Part shown: positions 1 through 5,193 of the stretch, piece by piece
Numbering within the stretch: the stretch's first letter is position 1
Layout of the letters: every line of letters begins with the position of its first letter
Assembly: GCA_023419875.1 (NCBI GenBank)
Contig: JAEZXM010000084.1
Coordinates: 1-5,193 of the forward strand
Source of the DNA: Pseudomonadota bacterium
GTDB taxonomy: Bacteria > Myxococcota > Myxococcia > Myxococcales > Anaeromyxobacteraceae
Length of the DNA stretch: 5,193 nt
Direction: 5' to 3'
Notes under the pieces: generated by a model
The model's input: the letters and a program-made list of their open reading frames with translations, nothing else
What the model was told of the DNA's origin: nothing
The model's database searches: none
Position numbers and translations under genes: made by a program

Positions 1-377
1 ACGTTGCGCAGGGTGGCGAGCTGGAGCCCGCAGGCGCCGAGGAGCTGATGCGCGGCCGCCGACCGGACGCGGCTCATCGCGATGAGCAGGTGCAGGCAGT
101 CCACCTCGGCCGCGCCCACCCCGGCCGCCACCTCGCGCGCGCGGTCGCGGATGTCCCGGGCCACGCCCTCCGGCTCCTTCGGCGGCTTCGTCATCGCCTC
201 CAGGATCCGGTCCTCGTCGATGCCGCGTTCGCGGAGGAGGATCTCCGCGCGGTTCGGGACCGTGAAGAAGGCGAGGAGCTGATGGGCGCTGGTGAGCCTC
301 TGGTTGACGCTGCGTGCGATGTCCTCCGCCTCGGTAAGGACCTGCAGGAGCTCCATCGACTCGATGACGTGGGACAT
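1..377 (-). CDS. Clp-family AAA+ ATPase (ClpA/ClpC-like), N-terminal domain only, partial
   Basis: The 125 visible codons form a Clp N-terminal domain, which in this family binds substrates or adaptors and feeds an AAA+ unfoldase that usually works with the ClpP protease in the cytoplasm. Two Clp repeats are visible. The first covers about residues 9-62, with the helix EAEDIARSVNQ and the typical AHQLLAFF segment. The second covers about residues 75-125, with CLHLLIAM and AAHQLLGACG. The Walker motifs lie beyond the left edge, so ClpA, ClpC or a stand-alone Clp_N protein cannot be told apart. The ATG at 377-375 is chosen because the frame is open from there and a purine-rich GGGGAG lies just before it, although the spacing is very short; Met8 is an alternative start. 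The gene is divergent from the cytochrome cassette. No CIRCE element (TTAGCACTC inverted repeat) is present upstream. Confidence 0.85.
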   Translation of the reverse strand, partial: MSHVIESMELLQVLTEAEDIARSVNQRLTSAHQLLAFFTVPNRAEILLRERGIDEDRILEAMTKPPKEPEGVARDIRDRAREVAAGVGAAEVDCLHLLIAMSRVRSAAAHQLLGACGLQLATLRN

Positions 378-453
378 GCTCCCCGACCATGCGATATCGA
401 CTCCAAGCGGTCAATTTTCCGGCTGATCTGGGTTCGCCCTGCAGATGGACCCG

Positions 454-527
454 GCTCACGCCCGTGAGCGCCGTCGCTCCGTGCACCCTTCACGCCCCGT
501 GAGCGCAAGTCCTGCGCTCTCCGTGCA
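454..527. promoter_or_regulatory. Tandemly duplicated palindromic element, candidate operator pair
   Basis: A perfect 7-base inverted repeat, GCTCACG-CC-CGTGAGC, occupies 454-469. A close relative, TCACG-CCC-CGTGA, occupies 490-502. Both are followed by GCGC and then by a GCTC...CGTGCA segment (ending at 485 and 527), so the whole unit of about 30-38 bases is imperfectly duplicated. The dyad centres are about 34-35 bases apart, roughly three helical turns. Two similar dyads on one face of the helix suggest cooperative binding of a dimeric regulator, though an RNA structure is also possible. The element is nearer the clp-like start (77-150 bases away) than the cytochrome start (156-229 bases away), so its target is open. 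The regulator is unknown. Confidence 0.5.
501..519. repeat. Perfect 7-base inverted repeat overlapping the second palindrome
   Basis: GAGCGCA (501-507) and TGCGCTC (513-519) are exact reverse complements around a 5-base loop. The left arm shares bases with the right arm of the 490-502 palindrome, so as RNA or cruciform the two structures would exclude one another. No T-run follows, so it is not a good intrinsic terminator. Confidence 0.45.
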
Positions 528-672
528 AGCGTGCGGGGCACCTCGCCGCAATGCCGACACGTCCGACGATCACCTGACGCGACCGAGACGATGTCGCTTC
601 GGAACGATACTTGTGCCGCGCGCCACAAGGGGGTTGGATCGAAACGAGGGCCGGCCCGAATCGTACGCCGGC

Positions 673-677
673 GGTGA
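673..677 (+). promoter_or_regulatory. Ribosome binding site for the cytochrome
   Basis: GGTGA lies 5 bases before the ATG at 683. It supports that start over the in-frame TTG at 611, which has only a weak GGAA upstream, and over the GTG at 674, which lies inside the motif. Confidence 0.5.
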
Positions 678-682
678 CCGTC

Positions 683-1780
683 ATGAACGGAAACGTGACA
701 ACCGCGTCGCTTCTCGTAGCGCTCGCACTCCTCGCGTACGACCAGGTCCGCGCGGCGCCCCTGCGGACGGAGGTGCGGCGCACCGCCGTGAGGCGGGGCG
801 TGGCGTTGAAGCCTTTCCCCGCCGAGCAGGCGAAGTACTCGATGGCGCCGTTCGAGGCAGGGCAGTGCATCGTCTGCCACGTGAGCAACGACCCGAAGAA
901 GCCCGGCCCCATCCGCCACAAGACGATCAACGAAGAGTGCTACTCCTGCCACGACGACCTGGCGACGGTGATGAGCCGCCGCCACCAGCACCCCTCGGCG
1001 AGCACCTCGTGCACCGACTGCCACAACCCGCACAACTCGCGGGAGCCGGGGCTCCTCCACGCCGACATGGTGACGCTCTGCAACTCCTGCCACACCGGGA
1101 TCGGCGCCCAGATGACCGCGGCCCGGGTGAAGCACAGCGCGCTCGTGAAGGGGAAGAAGTGCTCGAACTGCCACAACCCCCACGCCGCCAACATCGATCG
1201 GCTCCTCATCGGGCTCCCCTTCGATCTCTGCGTCAACTGCCACTCCGCGGACGGGATGCGCTCCACCGACGGGAAGGCCATGCCGAACTACACCAAGCTG
1301 CTGACCGAGAACACGGTGTGGCACGATCCGGTGAAGGCCAAGGACTGCTCCGCCTGTCATCGGACGCACGGCGGCGAGTACTACCGGCTCCTCGTGGCGC
1401 AGTATCCGGAGGGCTTCTACGCGCCCTTCGACAAGAAGACGTACGCGCTCTGCTTCAGCTGCCACAACGAGAAGGTCGTCTCCGAGGCACAGACGACGAC
1501 CTTGACCGGGTTCCGGGACGGCGCGACCAACCTCCACTTCGTGCACGTCGCACGGGAGCGCGGCCGCTCCTGCCGCGCGTGTCACGAGGTCCACGCCGCG
1601 AAGCAGGCGAGGCGCATGCGGGACAAGGTGCCGTACGGGCCGAGCGGCTGGCTGCTCAACGTCGGCTACAGCAAGACCAACACCGGCGGCACGTGCATCA
1701 AGACCTGCCACGCGAGCCGCTCGTACAACAACAAGGTCATGACCAGCGCGGTCCAGGACCGCTCCGCGCCCGCGCAATGA
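683..1780 (+). CDS. Exported decaheme c-type cytochrome, doubled-CXXCH family
   Basis: This 365-residue protein is predicted to be a periplasmic or outer-surface electron carrier with ten covalently bound c-type hemes. Residues 1-24 form a hydrophobic export signal ending in a plausible VRA cleavage site. Nine canonical CXXCH motifs begin at Cys62, 86, 110, 133, 160, 183, 222, 257 and 297. A tenth site, CIKTCH at 338-343, has three residues between the cysteines. Several sites continue as CXXCHxxH (His117, 167, 229, 304), as in the paired-CXXCH family (PF09699); those histidines and others such as His79, 126 and 151 are candidate axial ligands. Start chosen: ATG 683 with GGTGA upstream. From this start the signal has no basic residue before its hydrophobic core; an upstream TTG at 611 would add arginines. 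The stop overlaps the next start as ATGA. The redox partner and substrate cannot be read from sequence. The multiheme assignment is firm; the exact respiratory role is unknown. Confidence 0.93.
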   Translation: MNGNVTTASLLVALALLAYDQVRAAPLRTEVRRTAVRRGVALKPFPAEQAKYSMAPFEAGQCIVCHVSNDPKKPGPIRHKTINEECYSCHDDLATVMSRRHQHPSASTSCTDCHNPHNSREPGLLHADMVTLCNSCHTGIGAQMTAARVKHSALVKGKKCSNCHNPHAANIDRLLIGLPFDLCVNCHSADGMRSTDGKAMPNYTKLLTENTVWHDPVKAKDCSACHRTHGGEYYRLLVAQYPEGFYAPFDKKTYALCFSCHNEKVVSEAQTTTLTGFRDGATNLHFVHVARERGRSCRACHEVHAAKQARRMRDKVPYGPSGWLLNVGYSKTNTGGTCIKTCHASRSYNNKVMTSAVQDRSAPAQ

Positions 1781-2601
1781 TCTCCACCATGCACACCCTG
1801 CGTGCCGCCGCGCTCTGCGCAGCCCTGGCCTTCCCCGGCGCGGCGCTCGCCGTCGAGGTCGGCGCGCAGGTGGACGCGCTCGAGCTGCCGCGGGTGAGCG
1901 GCGGCACGGAGCGTCTCCTCTCTCCCGCAGCGGCCGCGCACGTGCTCGTCTTCGTCAAGACGGACCATCCCCGGTGCCTCGACGCGCTGCGGGAGCTGGC
2001 GGCGCGGGAAGGCTTGCACGAGAACGTGCGCTGGCTGGCCGTCCTGCCGGACGACACCGGGGCCGCCGGGGCGCGCGCGCTCGCGTCCGCGGCGAAGGTC
2101 CGGATGACGATGGTGCTCGATCCCGGCGACCGGCTCTACGCGAAGCTCGGGGTCGCGCTGCACCCCACCCTGGTGATCCTCGACCGGGGCGGGCGCGTCA
2201 CCGCCTCGGTCCCGTACCGCGCGGTCCAGTTCGGCGAGCGCGTCACCGCCCACGTCCGGTTCACGCTGGGAGAGATCTCCGCGGCCGAGCTCGCGCGGGC
2301 GGTGGACCCGGGCAAGACCGAGGACCGCGCCGGAGACGGGGCCGCCGGCCGGCACGAGCAGTTCGCCGCCCGGTTGCTCGAGCAGGGCCAGCTCGAGATC
2401 GCCCTCGTCCAGGTGAACCAGGCCCTCGCCATCGCTCCGAGCGGCACCGCCTACTGCCTGCAGAGCAAGATCCTGGGCCGGCTCGGCCGGTCCGAGGAGG
2501 CGACGCGTGCGTTCGAGGCGGCGAAGCGCCTGGAGACGAGCTCCGGCGCGGCGATCGCCAGGAGTGAGCCCTGTGTGCTCGGGAAGGACCGCTCGCGATG
2601 A
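1777..2601 (+). CDS. Exported thioredoxin-fold/TPR protein with degenerate active site (paralogue 1)
   Basis: This is a 274-residue protein. Residues 1-25 are a signal peptide with a clear ALA cleavage site. Residues about 26-160 resemble a TlpA/AhpC-like thioredoxin fold: a beta strand (VLVFVKT, about 56-62), the active-site position, a helix, then a GDRLYAKLGV segment and LHPT carrying the conserved cis-proline (Pro130). Where a redox-active member has CXXC, this one has His64-Pro-Arg-Cys67, so the first nucleophilic cysteine is missing. Residues about 192-253 form two TPR-like helical hairpins (LLEQGQLEIALVQVNQALAIAP and LGRLGRSEEATRAFEAAK), which usually bind proteins. The ATG at 1777 overlaps the cytochrome stop, which suggests translational coupling; an in-frame ATG at 1789 is an alternative. 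It acts in the periplasm, probably alongside the cytochrome. A role in cytochrome folding or assembly is inference. I do not recognise a named family. Confidence 0.85.
   Translation: MISTMHTLRAAALCAALAFPGAALAVEVGAQVDALELPRVSGGTERLLSPAAAAHVLVFVKTDHPRCLDALRELAAREGLHENVRWLAVLPDDTGAAGARALASAAKVRMTMVLDPGDRLYAKLGVALHPTLVILDRGGRVTASVPYRAVQFGERVTAHVRFTLGEISAAELARAVDPGKTEDRAGDGAAGRHEQFAARLLEQGQLEIALVQVNQALAIAPSGTAYCLQSKILGRLGRSEEATRAFEAAKRLETSSGAAIARSEPCVLGKDRSR
2584..2588 (+). promoter_or_regulatory. Ribosome binding site for the second thioredoxin-like paralogue
   Basis: AAGGA, within GGGAAGGA, lies 9 bases before the ATG at 2598 and inside the end of the preceding gene. It fixes the start and supports the ATGA overlap. 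Confidence 0.6.
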
Positions 2602-3440
2602 AGGTTCGACCCTCGCGGCTCCTGGTCACCTCGCGCCTGGCCTGCCTCGTCGCCACCGTGCTCGCCGCCGTCCCGCCCGAGGCGGAAGCGTTCGCCGAGC
2701 CGGGCACGAGGGTCGAGCCCGCCGAGCTCCCGGCGCTCGCCGGGGGCAAGGCGCCCGTCGTCTCCCGCAGCGCCCGGGCGAACGTGTTCGTCTTCTTCCG
2801 CCCGGGGCAGGAGCGATCGCTGGACGCGCTCCGGCAGCTCGTCGCCTGCGAGAAGGACCTCGCGGGGAAGAGCGTACGCTGGGTGATCATCGTCTCGGAC
2901 ACGGCGCCCGCCGCCCAGGTGAAGGCCGACGTGGCAGCGTCGGGCACCCGGATGCCCGTGCTGGTGGACCAGGGCGACAAGCTCTACCAGCTCCTTCAGG
3001 TGCGCACCCACCCGGCGGTCGGGATCGCCGATGCGCAGGGCGTGCTCGTGGGGATGGAGCCCTACCGGCAGGTCGACTTCGCGGACATCGTGAAGGCGCA
3101 CGTACGGTTCGCGCTGGGCGAGATCGATCGCGCCGCGATGGACCGCGCCCTCACGCCCGAGGCCTCTCCTCTCCCCGGCGGCGACCCCGTCCAGAAGTCC
3201 ATGCGCGACGTGAACATGGCCCGCCGGCTCCTCGAGCTCGGTCAGCCGGAGGCGGCGGTGAAGCAGGCGCAGCGCGCGCTCGAGCAGGCGCCGGTGCCGG
3301 CGGCCTTCGCCGTGCTGGGGCTCGGCTACGCGCGCCTGGGGCGCTGCCCCGAGGCCCGGCGCATGCTCGACCAGGCGGAGAAGACCGCGCCGCAGTCGCC
3401 CGAGCTCGTCGAGGCGCGGAAGCTCTGCCCCCCGAACTGA
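2598..3440 (+). CDS. Exported thioredoxin-fold/TPR protein lacking both active-site cysteines (paralogue 2)
   Basis: This 280-residue protein aligns almost end to end with the preceding gene product and probably arose by tandem duplication. Shared blocks include LDALR after the active-site strand, VRW, GD(R/K)LY, HP at the cis-proline (Pro139), PYR, and AHVRF.LGEI. Residues 1-31 are a signal peptide (MKVRPSR start, hydrophobic core, AEA cleavage site). In the thioredoxin-like domain (about 32-170) the CXXC position reads Gln71-Glu-Arg-Ser74, so both cysteines are gone and thiol-disulfide exchange by the usual mechanism is not expected. Residues about 205-265 form TPR-like helices (LLELGQPEAAVKQAQRALEQAP, then LGRCPEARRMLDQAEKTAP). 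Remaining mature cysteines are Cys84, Cys250 and Cys277. It is the last gene of the cassette, ending 7 bases before the convergent stop. A binding or scaffold role near the cytochrome is inference. Confidence 0.85.
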   Translation: MKVRPSRLLVTSRLACLVATVLAAVPPEAEAFAEPGTRVEPAELPALAGGKAPVVSRSARANVFVFFRPGQERSLDALRQLVACEKDLAGKSVRWVIIVSDTAPAAQVKADVAASGTRMPVLVDQGDKLYQLLQVRTHPAVGIADAQGVLVGMEPYRQVDFADIVKAHVRFALGEIDRAAMDRALTPEASPLPGGDPVQKSMRDVNMARRLLELGQPEAAVKQAQRALEQAPVPAAFAVLGLGYARLGRCPEARRMLDQAEKTAPQSPELVEARKLCPPN

Positions 3441-3447
3441 CGCGGCC

Positions 3448-4779
3448 TCACCGGTCGGCGATGGACAGCGGAGCGTCCACCCGGACCGGGTCGCCACGGA
3501 ACGCCGGGAAGACGAGCCCCCGGGCGGCCTTCTTGAGGCACTGGCCCACGGGCGCCGACGAGACCTCGACGTCGTCGATGGTGGCGTAGCCGACCTGGCC
3601 GCTCGGCGACACGTTGAACCGGAGCGTGATCTGCCGCTCGCCCGGCGCCGCCGGCATCCCGCGCGAGGGATCGCGAAGGCACGCCTGGAACGACTTGCGC
3701 GCACCGTCGAGGACCTTCCGGATCTCCTTCTCCGCGAGGCCCTCGGGGAGCGAGCTGTTGGCGTCGGGCGCCGGCGGCGCGGCCGCAGGGCTCGCGGCGG
3801 GCGGCGTGGCGGGGACAGCAGCCGCGCGCTCGTCCGGGGCGGAAGCCCTCGCGCGCCGTTCCGCGGCCGGCGTTCGCACCGTGGGCTTGGCCGATGACCG
3901 CCGCTCGAGGCGCTTCTTCTCCACAGCCGGGGAGGGCGGAGCGGGTGGGGGAGGTGGAACGGACGGAGGCACCAGGGTCTCGGCGCCGGCATCGACCGCC
4001 GGGCCGCCCTGCGGGGCGATGGTGACGGCGTCGGGGTCCGCAGGGGCGGGTGGCGCAGCCGGTTCCCTGGGCGCCGGCGGGGGCTCGTCCTGCGGTCCGG
4101 GCCCGGGCGCAGGAGCACCGGACGTCGTGCTCGCCTCGGTGGAAACGCCCGGCGCGGGCGGGGCGGGAGGCTGGTTCCTCCGCCAGAGCCAGACGCCGAA
4201 CGCGGCCCCCAGGATCGCCACCCAGAGCACCGCGAACGAGACCACGAACCTCCGGAGCACGCGGCCCTCGTGCGTGACCTCGGCGCGTTCCTCGGCCTCG
4301 GGGGGCCTGGCGGCAGTACGAACGGGCCCGGCGACGGGCGGGCGCGGTGCGGGTGGGGGGGTGGGACGCGCCCGCAGATCGCGCCACGACGGTGGACCGT
4401 CGACCGGGAGATCCGCCGGCGCGGGCCGCTTCTCGTCGTCGTGGTCGTCGAAGAGGTCGATGTAGCTCGGTCCCGCGGCGCGCGCGGGCTCCAGGGCGGG
4501 CGGCCCGGCGGGAACGGAGGCGACGGCGTGGGAGGGCGTCGCGTTTGCCTCGGCGGAGCCAGCAGCCTGCGGCAGGAGCTCGGAGACCGAGGTGGCCTGG
4601 GGGTGCTCCGACGCCGCGGCCGCGGAGGGCTCGGGGCCGGAACCGAGCCCAGCTTCTCCGCCGGTGAAGGCGATCACGTGCCCGCACGCCTTGCAGGTGA
4701 CCCGGTACCTGCGTCCGGGGACCGGGACGCCCTGGATGGCGTACCGCTTCCCGCACCGCTCGCAAGCGAATCGCACCAT
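3448..4779 (-). CDS. Zinc-ribbon, single-pass membrane protein with AgmX/PglI-type TonB-like C-terminus
   Basis: This is a 443-residue protein in the style of myxobacterial GltJ/AgmX. Residues 1-38 are an MJ0042-type zinc ribbon, with Cys6-x2-Cys9 and Cys29-x2-Cys32 as metal ligands. Residues 105-118 are an acidic patch (SYIDLFDDHDDEKR). One membrane helix spans about 178-199, flanked by arginine pairs on both sides, so the ribbon should be cytoplasmic and the rest periplasmic. Residues about 203-345 are a long Pro/Ala-rich linker suited to crossing the periplasm. Residues about 346-443 match the AgmX/PglI C-terminal pattern: an FQACL cysteine (Cys367), beta strands (ITLRFNVSPSGQV), then QCL (Cys414) and a VFPAF strand. 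The two cysteines are probably disulfide-bonded. In GltJ such parts join a cytoplasmic motility regulator to envelope machinery; here no GYF domain is seen and the process served is unknown. The ATG at 4779 begins directly at the ribbon, with AGGA upstream at a long spacing. Confidence 0.82.
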   Translation of the reverse strand: MVRFACERCGKRYAIQGVPVPGRRYRVTCKACGHVIAFTGGEAGLGSGPEPSAAAASEHPQATSVSELLPQAAGSAEANATPSHAVASVPAGPPALEPARAAGPSYIDLFDDHDDEKRPAPADLPVDGPPSWRDLRARPTPPPAPRPPVAGPVRTAARPPEAEERAEVTHEGRVLRRFVVSFAVLWVAILGAAFGVWLWRRNQPPAPPAPGVSTEASTTSGAPAPGPGPQDEPPPAPREPAAPPAPADPDAVTIAPQGGPAVDAGAETLVPPSVPPPPPAPPSPAVEKKRLERRSSAKPTVRTPAAERRARASAPDERAAAVPATPPAASPAAAPPAPDANSSLPEGLAEKEIRKVLDGARKSFQACLRDPSRGMPAAPGERQITLRFNVSPSGQVGYATIDDVEVSSAPVGQCLKKAARGLVFPAFRGDPVRVDAPLSIADR

Positions 4780-4930
4780 TGCGTACAGCTCGATCCTATC
4801 GGCCGGACCGGTGATCAGGCAATAGACCGTGCGCCTCAGGCGTCATCGTCGCCATGCCGGGCGGGGGGATCTCCCGCCGTGAAGGGGAGGACGGGGTAGA
4901 CTCGTGGTCTCGCCCGATCGGAAGGTGACC
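4780..4930. other. Divergent intergenic region, zinc-ribbon gene / patatin gene
   Basis: These 151 bases must hold promoters for both outward-facing genes. A GC-rich dyad lies at 4860-4878, GGCGGG and CCCGCC around a 7-base loop, with no T-run after it. A TAGACT at 4897-4902 could be a -10 box for the patatin gene, but no matching -35 is seen. Confidence 0.4.
4920..4925 (+). promoter_or_regulatory. Ribosome binding site for the patatin-like gene
   Basis: GGAAGG lies 5 bases before the ATG at 4931 and is the best Shine-Dalgarno match in this intergenic region, supporting that start. Confidence 0.65.
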
Positions 4931-5193
4931 ATGCGCCCCCGGCTTTCGCTCTCCGCCCTCCTTCTCTGCGCCGCCTGCGCCACCACCGGCGCCGCCGTCG
5001 CCCCGCCGGCATCCGCTCCCGGAGCGCCGGCTCCCGTCGCCGCCCCCGCACCGGCCGTCCCGCCGGAGCCGGTGAAGGTGCCCGAGCCGAGGGTCGCGCT
5101 CGTGCTGGGCGGCGGCGCGGCCCGCGGCTTCGCGCACATCGGCGTCATCCGGGTGCTGGAGCAGGAGCGGATCCCGATCGACCTGATCGTCGG
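4931..5193 (+). CDS. Patatin-like phospholipase, probable lipoprotein, partial
   Basis: Eighty-seven codons are visible before the right edge. Residues 1-16 look like a lipoprotein signal (basic MRPR, hydrophobic core, then CAAC with Cys16 as the likely lipidated residue); the -3 position is Cys rather than the usual Leu, so the lipobox is imperfect. Residues 17-53 are a Pro/Ala-rich spacer. The patatin domain then begins at ALVLGGGAARGFAHIGVIRVLE: the GGGxxRG oxyanion-hole loop is at 60-66, followed by the usual RssA-type helix. The frame leaves the window at DLIVG, where the GxSxG nucleophile elbow is expected to start, so the catalytic serine and the later Asp cannot be checked. Family members are serine acyl hydrolases acting on phospholipids or other lipids; here the site would be the envelope. 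It is divergent from the zinc-ribbon gene, and no functional link between them is shown. Confidence 0.88.
   Translation, partial: MRPRLSLSALLLCAACATTGAAVAPPASAPGAPAPVAAPAPAVPPEPVKVPEPRVALVLGGGAARGFAHIGVIRVLEQERIPIDLIV

Larger units (their letters stand above)
378..682. other. Divergent intergenic region between clp-like gene and cytochrome cassette
   Basis: This 305-base non-coding stretch separates two divergent genes and must hold at least one promoter for each. It contains a duplicated palindromic element at 454-527 and a further perfect 7-base dyad at 501-507/513-519. No tRNA, small open frame with a good ribosome site, or convincing sigma-70 or sigma-54 promoter is visible. Long reading frames crossing it on both strands are typical of high-GC DNA and match no protein family. 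Confidence 0.6.

Noticed and set aside
386..414. Possible sigma-70 promoter for the clp-like gene on the minus strand (TTGACC at 414-409, 17-base spacer, CATGGT at 391-386)
   Set aside because: The -35 is good, but the -10 matches only three of six positions and would place the transcript start almost at the start codon.
537..556. Sigma-54-like GG-N10-GC spacing upstream of the cytochrome
   Set aside because: Only the GG and GC dinucleotides fit; the flanking TGGCAC and TTGC bases do not, and such spacing is common in GC-rich DNA.
601..605. GGAAC, resembling an ECF sigma factor -35 element
   Set aside because: No fitting -10 such as GTC or TCTNA lies 15-18 bases downstream.
191..1777. Long minus-strand open frame (528 codons) opposite the cytochrome
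   Set aside because: It has low-complexity Arg/Val/His-rich content with no domain, lies antisense to a gene with ten heme motifs and overlaps the clp-like gene in another frame. It is a high-GC shadow.
3441..3447. Bidirectional terminator between the convergent genes
   Set aside because: Only 7 bases separate the stops, and I see no stable stem with a T-run here or just inside either gene end.
2451..4118. Long minus-strand open frame (555 codons) spanning the second paralogue and the 3' half of the zinc-ribbon gene
   Set aside because: It is Arg/Pro-rich with no recognisable domain and overlaps two genes that are clearly supported in other frames.
4793..4822. Possible promoter for the zinc-ribbon gene on the minus strand (TTGCCT at 4822-4817, 18-base spacer, TAGGAT at 4798-4793)
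   Set aside because: Each box matches four of six consensus bases, but the implied leader is only about 7 bases, too short for a ribosome site; chance matches are likely.
4860..4878. GC hairpin upstream of the patatin gene as an intrinsic terminator
   Set aside because: Six-base arms with no T-run on either strand, and no upstream transcript on the plus strand to terminate; recorded only as a dyad in the intergenic description.
1..5193. CRISPR array, insertion sequence, tRNA or rRNA
   Set aside because: No regularly spaced repeats, transposase motifs, terminal inverted repeats or cloverleaf sequence were seen on either strand.

Overview
The window is very GC-rich, with strong G/C bias at third codon positions. 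It carries a multiheme c-type cytochrome, a zinc-ribbon (MJ0042-type) protein with a C-terminal domain of the AgmX/PglI (GltJ) type, and a proline/alanine-rich patatin lipoprotein. Together these point to a myxobacterium-like deltaproteobacterium (Myxococcota), most likely near Anaeromyxobacter. That assignment is inferred from gene content and composition; no search was run.

Layout: (1) bases 1-377, minus strand: the 5' end of a Clp-family AAA+ unfoldase gene, of which only the N-terminal Clp repeat domain is visible. (2) Bases 378-682: a divergent intergenic region holding an imperfect tandem duplication of a palindromic element (454-527). (3) Bases 683-3440, plus strand: a tight three-gene cassette joined by two 4-base ATGA start/stop overlaps. 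It encodes a secreted decaheme cytochrome c and two paralogous secreted proteins. Each paralogue has a thioredoxin-like domain that has lost its CXXC active site, followed by TPR-like helices. (4) Bases 3448-4779, minus strand: a single-pass membrane protein with an N-terminal zinc ribbon, an acidic patch, a Pro/Ala-rich periplasmic linker and a TonB-like C-terminal domain with two cysteines. It converges on the cassette with only 7 bases between the stop codons. (5) Bases 4931-5193, plus strand: the start of a patatin-like phospholipase, a probable lipoprotein, cut by the window edge inside its nucleophile elbow.

The cassette is the most interesting part. The cytochrome should be exported and given ten hemes in the periplasm, where it could carry electrons in anaerobic or extracellular respiration. 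The two thioredoxin-fold/TPR proteins are probably co-translated with it and exported to the same compartment. Because they lack a redox-active CXXC pair, a scaffold, chaperone or maturation role fits better than disulfide chemistry. This link is inferred from operon structure alone. The flanking Clp, zinc-ribbon and patatin genes look like independent transcription units.
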